A DNA stretch of 64,000 nucleotides from Cryobacterium breve. GTDB taxonomy: Bacteria > Actinomycetota > Actinomycetes > Actinomycetales > Microbacteriaceae. The notes under the pieces are model-generated. The model was given only the letters and a program-made list of their open reading frames with translations, was not told the origin of the DNA and did not search any database. Position 1 is the stretch's first letter, and each line of letters starts with the position of its first letter. Below, one piece after another: positions 29,511 through 38,235 of this stretch. Location: positions 3,162,001 through 3,226,000 of the forward strand of contig NZ_CP075584.1 in assembly GCF_027594785.1 (NCBI RefSeq), in the 5' to 3' direction. The translations under genes and the position numbers were made by a program.

Positions 29511-30421
29511 TGCTGTATTCGACCCGCACTCCCGCCGCCAAGCGCGAGGGCTTCCGCCGCGACCTGGCCAGCGGACGCCTGCTCCGCTTCCCCGGGGCGT
29601 TCAACCCGCTCTCCGCCCGCCTGATCGAGGCGAAGGGCTTCGAGGGCGTCTACATCTCCGGCGCAGTGCTCTCCGCAGACCTCGGCCTGCCCGACATCGG
29701 ACTGACCACCCTCACCGAGGTCGCCGGGCGCAGCCAGCAGATCGCCCGGATGACCGACCTGCCCGCGATCGTGGACGCCGACACCGGCTTCGGCGAGCCG
29801 ATGAACGTCGCGCGCACCGTGCAGACCCTCGAGGACGCCGGCCTCGCCGGCATGCACATCGAGGACCAGGTCAACCCGAAGCGCTGCGGCCACCTCGACG
29901 GCAAGCAGGTCGTCGACCTCGAGACGGCCTGCAAGCGCATCCGCGCGGCCGTCGATGCGCGCAGGGACCCGAACTTCCTCGTGATGGCGCGCACCGACAT
30001 CCGTGCGGTCGACGGCCTCGCCGCGGCCGTCGACCGGGCGAAGGCGCTCGTCGACGCGGGCGCCGACGCGATCTTCCCGGAGGCGATGGCCTCGCTCGCC
30101 GAATTCGCGGCGATCCGTGCGGCCGTCGACGTGCCGGTGCTCGCGAACATGACCGAGTTCGGCAAGGGGGAGCTCTTCACCGTGCGGCAGCTCGCCGATG
30201 TCGGGATGAACCTCGTGATCTTCCCCGTCTCCCTGTTGCGCCTCGCGATGGGCGCCGCAGACCGCGGCCTCGACGCGATCATCGAACACGGCTCGCTCGA
30301 GTCGATGCTGCCCGAGATGCAGCACCGCTCGAAGCTCTACGAGCTGCTCGACTACGAGTCGTACAATCACTTCGACTCCGGCGTTTTCAACTTCACCCTC
30401 AACCCCACCCTGCCCGCCTAA
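29510..30421 (+). CDS. prpB: 2-methylisocitrate lyase
   Basis: This 303-residue isocitrate-lyase-superfamily enzyme cleaves 2-methylisocitrate to pyruvate and succinate. Substrate and Mg2+ residues are seen in YISGAVLSADLGLPDIGL, IVDADTGFGEPMNV and the active-site loop PKRCGHLDGK, with the catalytic Cys in KRCGH. MARTDIRAVDGL and LANMTEFGKGELFT also match PrpB. It begins one base inside the prpD stop and is followed 46 bp later by prpC. Confidence 0.95.
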   Translation: MLYSTRTPAAKREGFRRDLASGRLLRFPGAFNPLSARLIEAKGFEGVYISGAVLSADLGLPDIGLTTLTEVAGRSQQIARMTDLPAIVDADTGFGEPMNVARTVQTLEDAGLAGMHIEDQVNPKRCGHLDGKQVVDLETACKRIRAAVDARRDPNFLVMARTDIRAVDGLAAAVDRAKALVDAGADAIFPEAMASLAEFAAIRAAVDVPVLANMTEFGKGELFTVRQLADVGMNLVIFPVSLLRLAMGAADRGLDAIIEHGSLESMLPEMQHRSKLYELLDYESYNHFDSGVFNFTLNPTLPA

Positions 30422-30467
30422 CACCCTGCCCGCGTAACCACGCACTCACCGCACGCGAAGGAGCGAC

Positions 30468-31691
30468 ATGAGTCAGAACGAACCAGCCGTCACCGAACCG
30501 ACGGTCTACAAGGGCCTCGCCGGAATCGTGGTCGACCGCACCGGCGTCTCCAAGGTCAACGACCTGTCCAATTCCCTGCTCTACCGGGGCTACCCCGTGC
30601 AGGAACTCGCCGCGCAGAAGAGCTTCGAGGAGGTCACCTACCTGCTCTGGAACGGTGAGCTGCCGACGCCGGACGAGCTCGCCGCCTTCGAGGACGAGGA
30701 GCGGTCGCTCCGCCACCTCCAGCCCGCCGTGCGCCGCGTCATCGACGAGCTTCCCCTGACCGCGCACCCGATGGACGTCGTGCGGACCGCCGTGAGCCTG
30801 ATCGGAGCCTTCGACCCGCAGGTCGACGACGCCTCGCCTGAGGCGAACAAGGCCAAGGGCCTCCGGCTCTGGTCCCAGATGCCCGCGATCGTCGCGTACG
30901 ACCAGCGGCGCCGCCACGGGCTCGAACCGATCGAACCGCGCGACGACCTCGGCTACTCGGCGAACTTCCTGTTCATGACCTTCGGCGAGGTGCCGGAACT
31001 CGTCGTCGTCGAGGCCTTCGACGTGTCGATGATCATGTACGCCGACCACTCCTTCAACGCATCGACCTTCACCGCGCGCGTGATCACCTCCACGATGAGC
31101 GACCTGCACTCGGCGATCACCGGGGCTGTCGGCGCCCTCAAGGGTGCGCTGCACGGCGGCGCCAACGAAGCCGTGATGCACACGTTCGAGCAGATCGGCC
31201 TCGGCGAAGGCTCCGGCGAGCGGGCGGATGCCTGGCTCAAGGAGACCCTCGACGCGCACCGAAAGGTGATGGGTTTCGGCCACCGCGTCTACAAGCACGG
31301 CGACTCCCGGGTGCCGACGATGAAGACCGCGCTGCTCACCCTCGTCGAGCACTACCAGCGCCCCGACCTGATCGAGCTCTACGAGCGCCTCGCCGCCGGG
31401 ATGAAGGAGCGCACCGGCATCCTGCCGAACCTCGACTACCCGTCCGGGCCGGCGTACTACCTGATGGGCTTCGACACCCTGACCTTCACGCCCCTCTTCG
31501 TGGCCGCCCGGATCGCCGGCTGGACCGCGCACATCATCGAGCAGACCGCCTCGAACTCCCTGATCCGGCCGCTCTCGCTCTACGACGGGCACCCGGAACG
31601 ACACCTCGCCGACGAAGCCGAACCCGATCTGCAGCCGGCCGGTGACCTACCATTGGACAATGGCATTCGACGCAGACGACTCAGCAACTGA
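30468..31691 (+). CDS. prpC: 2-methylcitrate synthase
   Basis: This 407-residue citrate-synthase-family protein condenses propionyl-CoA with oxaloacetate. Catalytic landmarks are HGGANEAVMHTFEQIG and GFGHRVYKHGDSRVPTMK. The position after prpD and prpB argues for methylcitrate rather than citrate synthase; sequence alone is weaker because the families overlap. The last 25 residues (DEAEPDLQPAGDLPLDNGIR and beyond) do not resemble a normal C-terminus and run over the promoter and start of the next gene by 32 bp, so an undetected indel near the end is possible. GAAGGAG precedes the ATG. Confidence 0.9.
   Translation: MSQNEPAVTEPTVYKGLAGIVVDRTGVSKVNDLSNSLLYRGYPVQELAAQKSFEEVTYLLWNGELPTPDELAAFEDEERSLRHLQPAVRRVIDELPLTAHPMDVVRTAVSLIGAFDPQVDDASPEANKAKGLRLWSQMPAIVAYDQRRRHGLEPIEPRDDLGYSANFLFMTFGEVPELVVVEAFDVSMIMYADHSFNASTFTARVITSTMSDLHSAITGAVGALKGALHGGANEAVMHTFEQIGLGEGSGERADAWLKETLDAHRKVMGFGHRVYKHGDSRVPTMKTALLTLVEHYQRPDLIELYERLAAGMKERTGILPNLDYPSGPAYYLMGFDTLTFTPLFVAARIAGWTAHIIEQTASNSLIRPLSLYDGHPERHLADEAEPDLQPAGDLPLDNGIRRRRLSN
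31648..31653 (+). promoter_or_regulatory. -10 element of a leaderless phosphoribosyltransferase promoter
   Basis: TACCAT lies exactly 6 nt before the ATG at 31660. This favours that start over the upstream codon at 31642 and suggests a promoter independent of the prp operon. Confidence 0.5.
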
Positions 31692-32271
31692 CACGACCGG
31701 CATCAAGCGGGAAATCCTCGGCTGGGAGGACTTCGCCGCTGCCTCGCGGCAACTGGCCGTCGACGTGCTGTCGAGCGGATTCCACCCGGACGTGGTGATC
31801 GCGATCGCGCGCGGCGGCCTGCTGCTCGCGGGCGCGATGTCCTATGCCCTCGGCACCAAGAACTGCGGCAGCATCAACGTGCAGTTCTACACCGGCGTCG
31901 ACGAGCGCCTGCCCGAGCCCGTGCTCTCCGGGCCGATGCTCGACGCGCCTGCCCTCGCCGGCCTCAGCGTGCTGCTCGTCGACGACGTCTCCGACTCCGG
32001 GCGCACCCTCGCTCTCGTGCTCGCGATGCTGCGCGAGTCGGCGGCCGAGGTGCGCTGCGCGACCCTGTACACCAAGCCGCGCACGGTCCTCATCCCGGAC
32101 TACACCTGGCGGGAGACCGACGACTGGATTGTCTTCCCGTGGTCGGCGCTCCCGATCGTCGACGCGCCCGAAGTAACGGCCCTGCTGGCCCCCATCGTCG
32201 CGACCGTCGTCGCCCCCGCCGCAGTCGAGAATGTGGTCCTCGCGCCTGTCGTCGCGGGCGTCGTCGCATGA
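31660..32271 (+). CDS. Purine phosphoribosyltransferase (xanthine/guanine type)
   Basis: This 203-residue type I phosphoribosyltransferase has the PRPP-binding loop VLLVDDVSDSGRTLALVL at about residue 105, the segment DVVIAIARGGLLLAGAMSYA and the base-binding region ETDDWIVFPWSALP, which resembles Gpt-like enzymes that salvage xanthine or guanine. The last 35 residues are an Ala/Val-rich extension unusual for the family. It starts on a probable leaderless transcript inside the end of prpC and overlaps the next gene by ATGA. Confidence 0.88.
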   Translation: MAFDADDSATDTTGIKREILGWEDFAAASRQLAVDVLSSGFHPDVVIAIARGGLLLAGAMSYALGTKNCGSINVQFYTGVDERLPEPVLSGPMLDAPALAGLSVLLVDDVSDSGRTLALVLAMLRESAAEVRCATLYTKPRTVLIPDYTWRETDDWIVFPWSALPIVDAPEVTALLAPIVATVVAPAAVENVVLAPVVAGVVA

Positions 32272-33017
32272 GCATCCACCTCGTCGGCGGCGGCTGGGCT
32301 GCCGAACACAGCGCGGCCGTGTTCGGCCCGTTCCTTGCCGAGGCGACCGTGCGTGCCACGGCGGCCGGTCGGGATGAACCCCGGATCGCGATCATCGCGG
32401 TGCGTGCGCCCCGCACCTCCGACGCGGACGACGCTGTCGACGACGCAGCCCAGCACGCCGCAACCCTGGCCGCCGCGCTCGGCTCGGCCGGGGTCTTCGA
32501 GGCGAAGATCACCGAACTCGCGCTGAGCGATGCGGCGACCCTGCCCGCGATCGCGGACGTCGACGGCATCATCGTCGGCGGCGGGCTCACTCCCGCCTAC
32601 CTTGCCGCACTCACCCCGATCGCCGGCGAGATCCGCCGCCAGGTGTCCGCCGGCGTCCCGTACCTCGGCTACTCGGCCGGCGCCATGATCGCCGCGGAAC
32701 GCGCCCTCGTCGGCGGCTGGCGCCTCGGCGAGGTCGAGGTCAGCGCAGAAGGGGCCTCGGAAGGCCTCGACGAACTCACCATCCAGCCCGGCATCGGCCT
32801 GCTCGACGTCACCGTCGACGTGCATGCCGCCCAGTGGGGAACCCTCTCCCGACTGATCGCCGCAACCGAAGCCGGCCTCATCGACGGCGGCCTCGCCGTC
32901 GACGAGAACACCGCGCTCATCGTCGGGGAGGGCGCCCTCCGCGTCGTCGGCTCCGGCAGCGTCTGGCGGGTCAGCCAGTCCGAGAACGGCGTGCTCGTCA
33001 GCACCTTCGGCGCCTAG
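32268..33017 (+). CDS. Peptidase S51 (dipeptidase E / cyanophycinase family)
   Basis: This 249-residue protein has the S51 nucleophile elbow in YLGYSAGAMIAAERAL at about residue 140 and VDGIIVGGGLTPAYLAAL, where the Gly-rich turn shapes the oxyanion hole. A putative catalytic His/Glu follows in VDVHAAQWGTLSR. Dipeptidase E cleaves N-terminal Asp-X dipeptides and cyanophycinase cleaves Asp-Arg polymers; neither substrate can be assigned. It is coupled to the phosphoribosyltransferase (ATGA) and followed by ung after three bases. Confidence 0.8.
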   Translation: MSIHLVGGGWAAEHSAAVFGPFLAEATVRATAAGRDEPRIAIIAVRAPRTSDADDAVDDAAQHAATLAAALGSAGVFEAKITELALSDAATLPAIADVDGIIVGGGLTPAYLAALTPIAGEIRRQVSAGVPYLGYSAGAMIAAERALVGGWRLGEVEVSAEGASEGLDELTIQPGIGLLDVTVDVHAAQWGTLSRLIAATEAGLIDGGLAVDENTALIVGEGALRVVGSGSVWRVSQSENGVLVSTFGA

Positions 33018-33020
33018 GCC

Positions 33021-33717
33021 GTGACCGACGCCGGATCGATCGACCCCGGATCGATCGACCCCGGCTCGATCGACCCCGGCTGGGCGGCGGCCCTCGCTCC
33101 CGCGGCGGGGGCGCTCGCCCAGGCGACCGGTTTCCTCGAGGCGGAGTCGGCCGCCGGGCGACCCTGGCTGCCGGCGCCGACACGGGTGCTGCGCGCCTTC
33201 CGTGAACCGTTCCGGGCGGTCCGCGTGCTCCTGGTCGGCCAGGACCCGTATCCGACGCCGGGGCATCCGCTCGGCCTCGCCTTCGCGGTCGACCCGGCGG
33301 TGCGGCCCCTGCCGCGGAGCCTCGGGAACATCGCCGCAGAGCCTCCAGTCGGACGTCGGGGTCACCCTGCGCACCGGAGACCTGTCGGCCTGGTCGGCCC
33401 AGGGGGTTCTGCTGCTCAACCGGGTGCTCACCGTGCGTGCCGGCGAGCCCGGTTCGCACCGCGGCCACGGCTGGGAAGCCGTCACGGACCAGGCCATCCG
33501 CGCCCTCGTCGCCCGCCGAACGCCCCTTGTCGCGATCCTCTGGGGCAAGGACGCCGCGAGGCTTCGGCCGTTGCTCGGCAACACCCCGGTGATCGAGTCC
33601 GCGCATCCGAGCCCGCTGTCCGCGCGCCGCGGCTTCTTCGGGTCGAGGCCCTTCAGTCGCGCGAACGCGCTCCTCGCCGAGCAGGGCGCAGCGCCCGTCG
33701 ACTGGACTCTCGGGTAA
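33021..33717 (+). CDS. ung: Uracil-DNA glycosylase, family 1 (frameshifted as written)
   Basis: Uracil-DNA glycosylase removes uracil from DNA at the start of base-excision repair. The water-activating motif [16 protein letters not shown] at about residue 73 and the DNA-intercalating motif [12 protein letters not shown] near residue 195 are intact but in different frames, because one extra base at 33342/33343 (GAGCCTC for GAGCTC) follows NIAAE. Repaired length is 231 residues. The GTG start is followed by three tandem GSIDP units encoded by 15-bp DNA repeats, which are not part of the fold. It lies in a run of tightly spaced genes from 31660 to 34717. Confidence 0.9.
33033..33077 (+). repeat. 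In-frame 15-bp tandem repeat at the N-terminus of ung
   Basis: Three units of GGATCGATCGACCCC (the third begins GGC) encode GSIDP three times. The unit count is prone to change by slippage, and the repeats precede the catalytic fold. Confidence 0.85.
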
Positions 33718-33744
33718 TCTGGAAGTCCGTGTGAGGAGCCAGCC

Positions 33745-34323
33745 ATGCTTGAAGAGGAATACCAGCCGCGCCGGCAGTTGCCCAGGCACCTGCGCCCGGC
33801 GCCGGAGACCGAGGCTCCGTTCGAGTACTCGATGCGGGACGCGCTGATCACCGACCTGCCCTACATTCGCGAGATCTACAACTACTACGTCGCCAACAGC
33901 ACGGTCACCTTCGACGTCGACCCGATGACCCTCGCCGCGTGGCGCAGCAAGTTCTACTACCTCGGCAAGCTCGGCATGCCCTTCATCGTGGCCGTGTCGC
34001 CGGCCGGTCAGATCCTCGGCTACGCGCTCGTCACGCCGTGGAAGGAGAAGCGCGCCTTCCGCTTCACCGTCGAGAACTCGATCTACCTCGGAGCGGCCTC
34101 GACAGGCAAGGGCCTCGGCCGGGTGCTGCTCGGCGAACTCATCACGCGCTCCAAGGATGCGGGCCTCAAGGAGATCATCGCTGTGATCGCCGACCAGGGC
34201 GCCGACGCCTCGATCAAGCTGCACCTCGACTTCGGGTTCAAGGAGATCGGCCGGATGGGCAAGGTCGGCTTCAAGTTCGACCGCTGGCTCGGCACCGTGC
34301 TGCTCCAGAAGAGCCTGAAGTAA
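33745..34323 (+). CDS. GNAT acetyltransferase, phosphinothricin-acetyltransferase-like
   Basis: This 192-residue protein has a 25-residue leader and then a GNAT domain: RDALITDLPYIREIYNYYVA, LGYALVTPWKEKRAFRFTVE and the acetyl-CoA loop STGKGLGRVLLGELITRSKD. IREIYNYYVANSTVTFD is typical of the Pat/Bar branch, which acetylates phosphinothricin or methionine sulfone type compounds, although housekeeping members often act on other amines. A TAATCT -10 and GAGGAG ribosome-binding site lie upstream of the ATG. Confidence 0.88.
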   Translation: MLEEEYQPRRQLPRHLRPAPETEAPFEYSMRDALITDLPYIREIYNYYVANSTVTFDVDPMTLAAWRSKFYYLGKLGMPFIVAVSPAGQILGYALVTPWKEKRAFRFTVENSIYLGAASTGKGLGRVLLGELITRSKDAGLKEIIAVIADQGADASIKLHLDFGFKEIGRMGKVGFKFDRWLGTVLLQKSLK

Positions 34324-34326
34324 CCC

Positions 34327-34717
34327 GTGACCGACCCTGACGTCTCGTTCGAGTCTGCCGAAGCGCCACACCGTGCTGCGGTCGTTCGCCGGGCACCTCG
34401 AAGCCCCGCCGGAGACCGTGTTCGTGCGGCTGCTCGCGGCGTTGATGCCCGCACCGAGCGAGGGGGCCGCCGCGATCAACCGGCATTTCCGGGCCGATCC
34501 CGCCGAGCGCCTGATCGTCGTGCAGGGGGGACTGGTGGTACCGCGGCGAGTACCGCGTGCTCGCTGAGGACCAGGGTTCGCTCGTGCAGTACGAGATCAT
34601 CAACGTCGCCCAGGCCTTCCATGCCGCCGGTGCGCTCACGGCCCGGTCGGGCTCCGGGGCGCACCCCGGGCCTTTCAGGCGCTGCTCACCAAGGTCGGCG
34701 GCCCGCTCGCCCACTGA
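34327..34717 (+). CDS. Small SRPBCC-like protein (three indels as written)
   Basis: Three frames must be joined to read one protein. An extra T at 34354 turns GAGCTG into GAGTCTG, the G run at 34525-34530 is one base too long, and the C run at 34664-34667 is one base short. Repaired, the product is 129 residues, including RSFAGHLEAPPETVFVRLLA and LIVVQGDWWYRGEYRVLAED, which has the look of a START/SRPBCC lipid-binding domain. The GTG lies four bases after the GNAT stop. Function unknown. The density of indels makes exact residues near the joins uncertain. Confidence 0.6.
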
Positions 34718-34744
34718 GCCGTACTGCCCAGTCCGGGGCCCGGG

Positions 34745-35402
34745 TCAGGGCGCGAGGTGCAGGCTGAGTTCTGGACCGCCGAGCAGCACGGCGAGCACGG
34801 ATGCCCCGAGCCCGCCGGCGAGGAGCAGCCCCGGGTGGGCGAGCCCCACGACCGTGGCCCGCAAGCGCGGGCTGGTCCGCAGGAACTCCTCCGGAACCGC
34901 GTGCGCCTCGGGGCAGCTCGCGCCAGCCGCGCAACCGCCGCAGGAACCAGCCGCACCGCACGACGAAGGCCATCCACAGCACGAGCAGCACCACCGGGAT
35001 TGCCGCGAGCAAGAGCGTGAAGCCGAGCCCGGTCACTTCGGCGTCGTTGTCGTTCGCCGCGGCCTGGATCGCCGTCGAGATCGACGAGCTCGCGACCACG
35101 GACACGCCCCAGACCAGGAACGCCGCGCACAGCGTGAGGAACCGCACGAAAAAGTGACTGAGCACCGAGTCGTTCGTGGGCGGCAGGTGGTCGCGCGGCG
35201 TGGCCGCGAGCAGCCACAGCGTGGCCGCGAGGGCCGGCAGCGCGGCGAGCAGCACGACCGCATACCAGCCCGGGTCAGGAATCCAGGGCGAGAGAGCGTC
35301 TGAGGCGACCACGACGCCCCAGAGGGCCAGCCAGGCCCAGCCAGACCGCAACGGATGCCGCACGAGCCAAGCCGGCAGCATCCGCTCGAGCACCGCACTC
35401 AT
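34745..35402 (-). CDS. Integral membrane protein of unknown function (frameshifted as written)
   Basis: The frame starting at 35402 encodes four or five hydrophobic segments (YAVVLLAALPALAATLWLLA, FFVRFLTLCAAFLVWGVSVV, GFTLLLAAIPVVLLVLWMAF). It then loses phase after RRLRGWRELP, where the G run at 34910-34913 is one base too long on the plus strand. Correcting it continues with EEFLRTSPRLRATVVGLAHP and another membrane helix to a stop at 34745, giving 218 residues. I recognise no family. It is convergent with the SRPBCC-like gene and 50 bp from the MMPL gene. Confidence 0.7.
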
Positions 35403-35452
35403 GCGGACACTGTACTCGCGAGGCCTGCCGGCGCCCGGCGCTCGCTACCGTG

Positions 35453-37528
35453 CTACTCGCGCAGGGCCGGGCGCGACGGCCACCAGAACCGGTCGCCGGT
35501 GAGGAACACGAGCGCGGGAACCACGAGGGTGCGCACGAGCAGGGTGTCGAGGAGGACGCCGAGGCAGACGATCACGCCGATCTGGGCGAGCGCGACGACC
35601 GGCAGAACGCCGAGCACGACGAAGACCGCCGCGATGAGGATGCCGGCGCTCGTGATGACCGCTCCGGTCGAGGAGAGGGCGCGCACCATGCCCTCCCGGG
35701 TGCCGTGCAGCCGGGCCTCCTCCCGAGCCCTCGTGGTGAGGAAGATGTTGTAGTCCACCCCGAGCGCGACGAGGAACAGGAACGCGAACAGCACGACGTT
35801 CGTGTTGAACGCCGGGAACCCCAGCAGGTTCTGGAAGATCAGGTTGGACGCGCCGAGGCTCGCGAAGAAGGTCGCGAGCACGCTCAGGATCAGCAGGACA
35901 GGGGCGACGAGAGAGCGGAGCAGCAGGGCAAGGATGCCGAAGACGATCGCGAGGATCATCGGCAGGATCAGGTCCTGGTCGCGCTGCGAACTCGTGCGGG
36001 TGTCGAGGGCCGTCGCGTCCGTGCCGCCGACGAGGGAATCAGCGACAGCGCCGCCGGCATCCGCGTACGTGGTGCGCAGCGCGGTAATGGTCGCGAACGT
36101 CGTCTCACTTCCCGGTTCGCTCGAGAGCTGGAGGTTGAGCCGGGTGCGCCCGTTCGCGCTCTCGCCCGGCTGCACCGTGGCGACGCCCGGTGTCGCCGTG
36201 GCGAGGCTCGCGGCCTCCGTGGCCGATGCATCCGGCGCAAGCACGACGGTCTGGCTCGTGAGCCCCGACGAGAACGAGGCGTCGACGATGGCCTGCGCCT
36301 GCACCGATTCGGGGTTGCCGAGCAGCTGGTCGGCCTGCGAGAGCCCGACGGATGCCCCGACCAGCCCGAGACTGAGGGCGCCGAGTCCGAGGGCGGATGC
36401 GACGATGATCGCAACGGGGCGCCGGGCGACGCCGCGGCCGAGCCGGGACCAGAATCCGGTGTGCACGCGGGGCGAGGCAGGGTCGTAGCGGGGGACGAAC
36501 GGCCAGAACAGGCCGCGGCCGCAGACGACGAGTGCGGCGGGAAGCACGATGAGGGCGAACAGGATCGCGATGACGACGCCGATCGCACAGGCGAAGCCGA
36601 GCGCGCGGTTGCCGGAGAGCTCGGCGAAGAGCAGGGTCAGGAGGCTCAGCGCGACGGTCCCGCCGCTCGCGGCGATCGCGGGGCCTGCGCTCCGCACGGC
36701 GATCCGCATCGCCTCATTCCTGCTCTCGGTGTGCAGCAGTTCCTCGCGGTAGCGGGCGACGAGCAGCAGCGCGTAGTTGGTGCCCGCACCGAAGACGAGC
36801 ACGGACTGGATGCCGGAGACGCTCGCATCCAGGGTGATGCCGAACGGTCCGGCGAGGGCGCTCACGACGACGCCGGCGAGCCCGTCGGCGAGCCCGACGA
36901 CCACGAGCGGCACGATCCAGAGCACGGGACTGCGGTAGGTGATGATCAGCAGTACCGCGACGACGATCACGGTCACGAGCAGCAGCCGGAAATCGGCGCC
37001 CGCGAAGGCGTTCGAGATGTCGGCCTGGAACCCGACCGGCCCGGTCACGTAGGAACTCAGGCCGGCGGGCAGGTCGCTCGAGGCGGCCGCGCGGATGTCC
37101 GTGGCCGTGCCCTTCACGTCGGCGCTGACGGCGGCGGCCTCGAGCGGCACGACGCTGATCGCCGCGAGTCCGTCGTCGCTGAACCGGGGTGTCGTCGCCC
37201 GGGGTGCGGTCGAAAGCGCGCCCAGTTCGGCGGCCCGCGCGGTGATCGCGGACTTGTCCGCTTCGGTCAGTGCGCTCTCTGCGCCGGTCGCGTCTGCGCC
37301 GCCGCGGCTCCAGACGATGATCGCCGAGGTCTGCTTCGCCGAGGGGAAGTCGGCGAGCAGGGCGTCGACCCTCGCAGCCTGGCTCGACGTGGGCAGCCCG
37401 GAGGTCGGGAAGTCGTTCCCGGCGCTCTTCGGCAGCAGTGCGAACAGCAGTCCGACGGCGATGATTGCGCCGACGAGGACCACCCAGGCCGTTCTCCGAC
37501 CTGTGATGATGCGCACAATCCCGAGCAC
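35453..37528 (-). CDS. MMPL-family RND transporter
   Basis: This 691-residue protein has the duplicated MMPL/RND layout: one N-terminal helix, a large outside loop, five helices, then the same again. The proton-relay-type segments are visible in both halves (GAGTNYALLLVARYREEL and GVDYNIFLTTRAREEARLHG). Such proteins export lipids, fatty acids or drugs in actinobacteria. The GTG at 37528 follows GGAGG; an earlier in-frame ATG would run through the operator and into the MarR gene. It is divergent from that MarR gene and almost surely controlled by it. Confidence 0.92.
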   Translation of the reverse strand: MLGIVRIITGRRTAWVVLVGAIIAVGLLFALLPKSAGNDFPTSGLPTSSQAARVDALLADFPSAKQTSAIIVWSRGGADATGAESALTEADKSAITARAAELGALSTAPRATTPRFSDDGLAAISVVPLEAAAVSADVKGTATDIRAAASSDLPAGLSSYVTGPVGFQADISNAFAGADFRLLLVTVIVVAVLLIITYRSPVLWIVPLVVVGLADGLAGVVVSALAGPFGITLDASVSGIQSVLVFGAGTNYALLLVARYREELLHTESRNEAMRIAVRSAGPAIAASGGTVALSLLTLLFAELSGNRALGFACAIGVVIAILFALIVLPAALVVCGRGLFWPFVPRYDPASPRVHTGFWSRLGRGVARRPVAIIVASALGLGALSLGLVGASVGLSQADQLLGNPESVQAQAIVDASFSSGLTSQTVVLAPDASATEAASLATATPGVATVQPGESANGRTRLNLQLSSEPGSETTFATITALRTTYADAGGAVADSLVGGTDATALDTRTSSQRDQDLILPMILAIVFGILALLLRSLVAPVLLILSVLATFFASLGASNLIFQNLLGFPAFNTNVVLFAFLFLVALGVDYNIFLTTRAREEARLHGTREGMVRALSSTGAVITSAGILIAAVFVVLGVLPVVALAQIGVIVCLGVLLDTLLVRTLVVPALVFLTGDRFWWPSRPALRE

Positions 37529-37540
37529 TTTTCCTCCAAT

Positions 37541-37578
37541 AGTCCTGATTGCTAAGCATCCTAGCAATGTCAGGACTA
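37541..37578. promoter_or_regulatory. MarR operator between the MMPL and MarR genes
   Basis: AGTCCTGA-TTGCTA on the left is repeated in inverted orientation as TAGCAA-TG-TCAGGACT on the right, a two-part inverted repeat with a 2-nt bulge and 7-nt centre. It overlaps the predicted -10 of the MarR gene and lies 13 bp upstream of the MMPL start codon, so one bound protein could control both. Confidence 0.75.
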
Positions 37579-37582
37579 GTAT
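37577..37582 (+). promoter_or_regulatory. -10 element of a probable leaderless MarR promoter
   Basis: TAGTAT ends 7 nt before the ATG at 37590 and overlaps the right end of the operator. This favours 37590 over the in-frame ATG at 37581. Confidence 0.45.
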
Positions 37583-37589
37583 GGCCGTC

Positions 37590-38156
37590 ATGGCAGAGCC
37601 TCGCAAGTCCACGCCCCCGGCGAGTGTGCCGACCGGTTCCGCGGCGGATGCCGTCCAGCCACTGGTCGGCGACAACGACATCGGCCTGCCTTATTCCGGC
37701 GAAATCGGCACGCAGCTGCGGGAATTCGTGGTGCTGTCGCGGGCGTTCGAGCGGCAGGTCGGCCAGGCCCTTGCGGTCAACCCGACCGACTTGTCCGCGA
37801 TGGAACACCTGATCAGCGCCGGTTCGCTCACGCCGAGCGAACTCTCGCGGCGGCTCGACATCTCGACGGCCGCGACCACCCTCGTAGTCGACCGGCTCGT
37901 CGCACTCGGGCATGCCCGGCGAGAGGCGCACACATCGGACCGCCGAAAGGTCGTGGTCCTCCCCTCAGCAAAATCGGTCGAGAAGGCCGTCGGGGCGCTC
38001 ATGCCCGTGATCGGGGGAGTCGCCACGGTCACCCGTGACCTCCCGGCGGAAGAGCGCGCGGTGATCGCGGGCTTCCTGTCCCGCGTGCTCGACGTCTACC
38101 GCGGTGCCCTGACCGGCGGCGCCGATGGCGACGGCGAGACCGCTCCCCGATCCTGA
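37590..38156 (+). CDS. MarR-family regulator of the MMPL exporter
   Basis: This 188-residue regulator has the MarR winged helix (SAMEHLISAGSLTPSELSRR, LDISTAATTLVVDRLVALGH, and the wing basic tip REAHTSDRRKVVVLP) after an N-terminal extension of about 30 Pro/Ser/Ala-rich residues. The inverted repeat in the shared promoter points to autoregulation and control of the divergent exporter, the usual marR-efflux arrangement. The inducer is probably an exported hydrophobic compound, by inference. The C-terminal 20 residues are Gly/Asp rich. Confidence 0.9.
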   Translation: MAEPRKSTPPASVPTGSAADAVQPLVGDNDIGLPYSGEIGTQLREFVVLSRAFERQVGQALAVNPTDLSAMEHLISAGSLTPSELSRRLDISTAATTLVVDRLVALGHARREAHTSDRRKVVVLPSAKSVEKAVGALMPVIGGVATVTRDLPAEERAVIAGFLSRVLDVYRGALTGGADGDGETAPRS

Positions 38157-38196
38157 CCCCCACTGCCTGACCCCCGCTTCCTGAACATCCCGTGAA

Positions 38197-38219
38197 TTGT
38201 TTTGAGGAAATCAAAACAA
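38197..38219. promoter_or_regulatory. Fur-family operator upstream of fur-katA
   Basis: Perfect 9-bp arms TTGTTTTGA and TCAAAACAA surround GGAAA. The AT-rich inverted repeat sits over the expected -35 region of the Fur-family gene, 16 bp before its ATG, and stands out in this GC-rich sequence. Confidence 0.75.
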
Positions 38220-38223
38220 CTGT

Positions 38224-38229
38224 TAGCGT
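38224..38229 (+). promoter_or_regulatory. -10 element of a leaderless fur promoter
   Basis: TAGCGT lies exactly 6 nt before the ATG at 38236, giving a leaderless transcript repressed by the site just upstream. Confidence 0.5.
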
Positions 38230-38235
38230 GAGGGC

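Noticed and set aside
31642..31659. Upstream start codon at 31642 for the phosphoribosyltransferase
   Set aside because: It has no ribosome-binding site, and the -10 element at 31648 would lie downstream of it; the ATG at 31660 fits a leaderless start.
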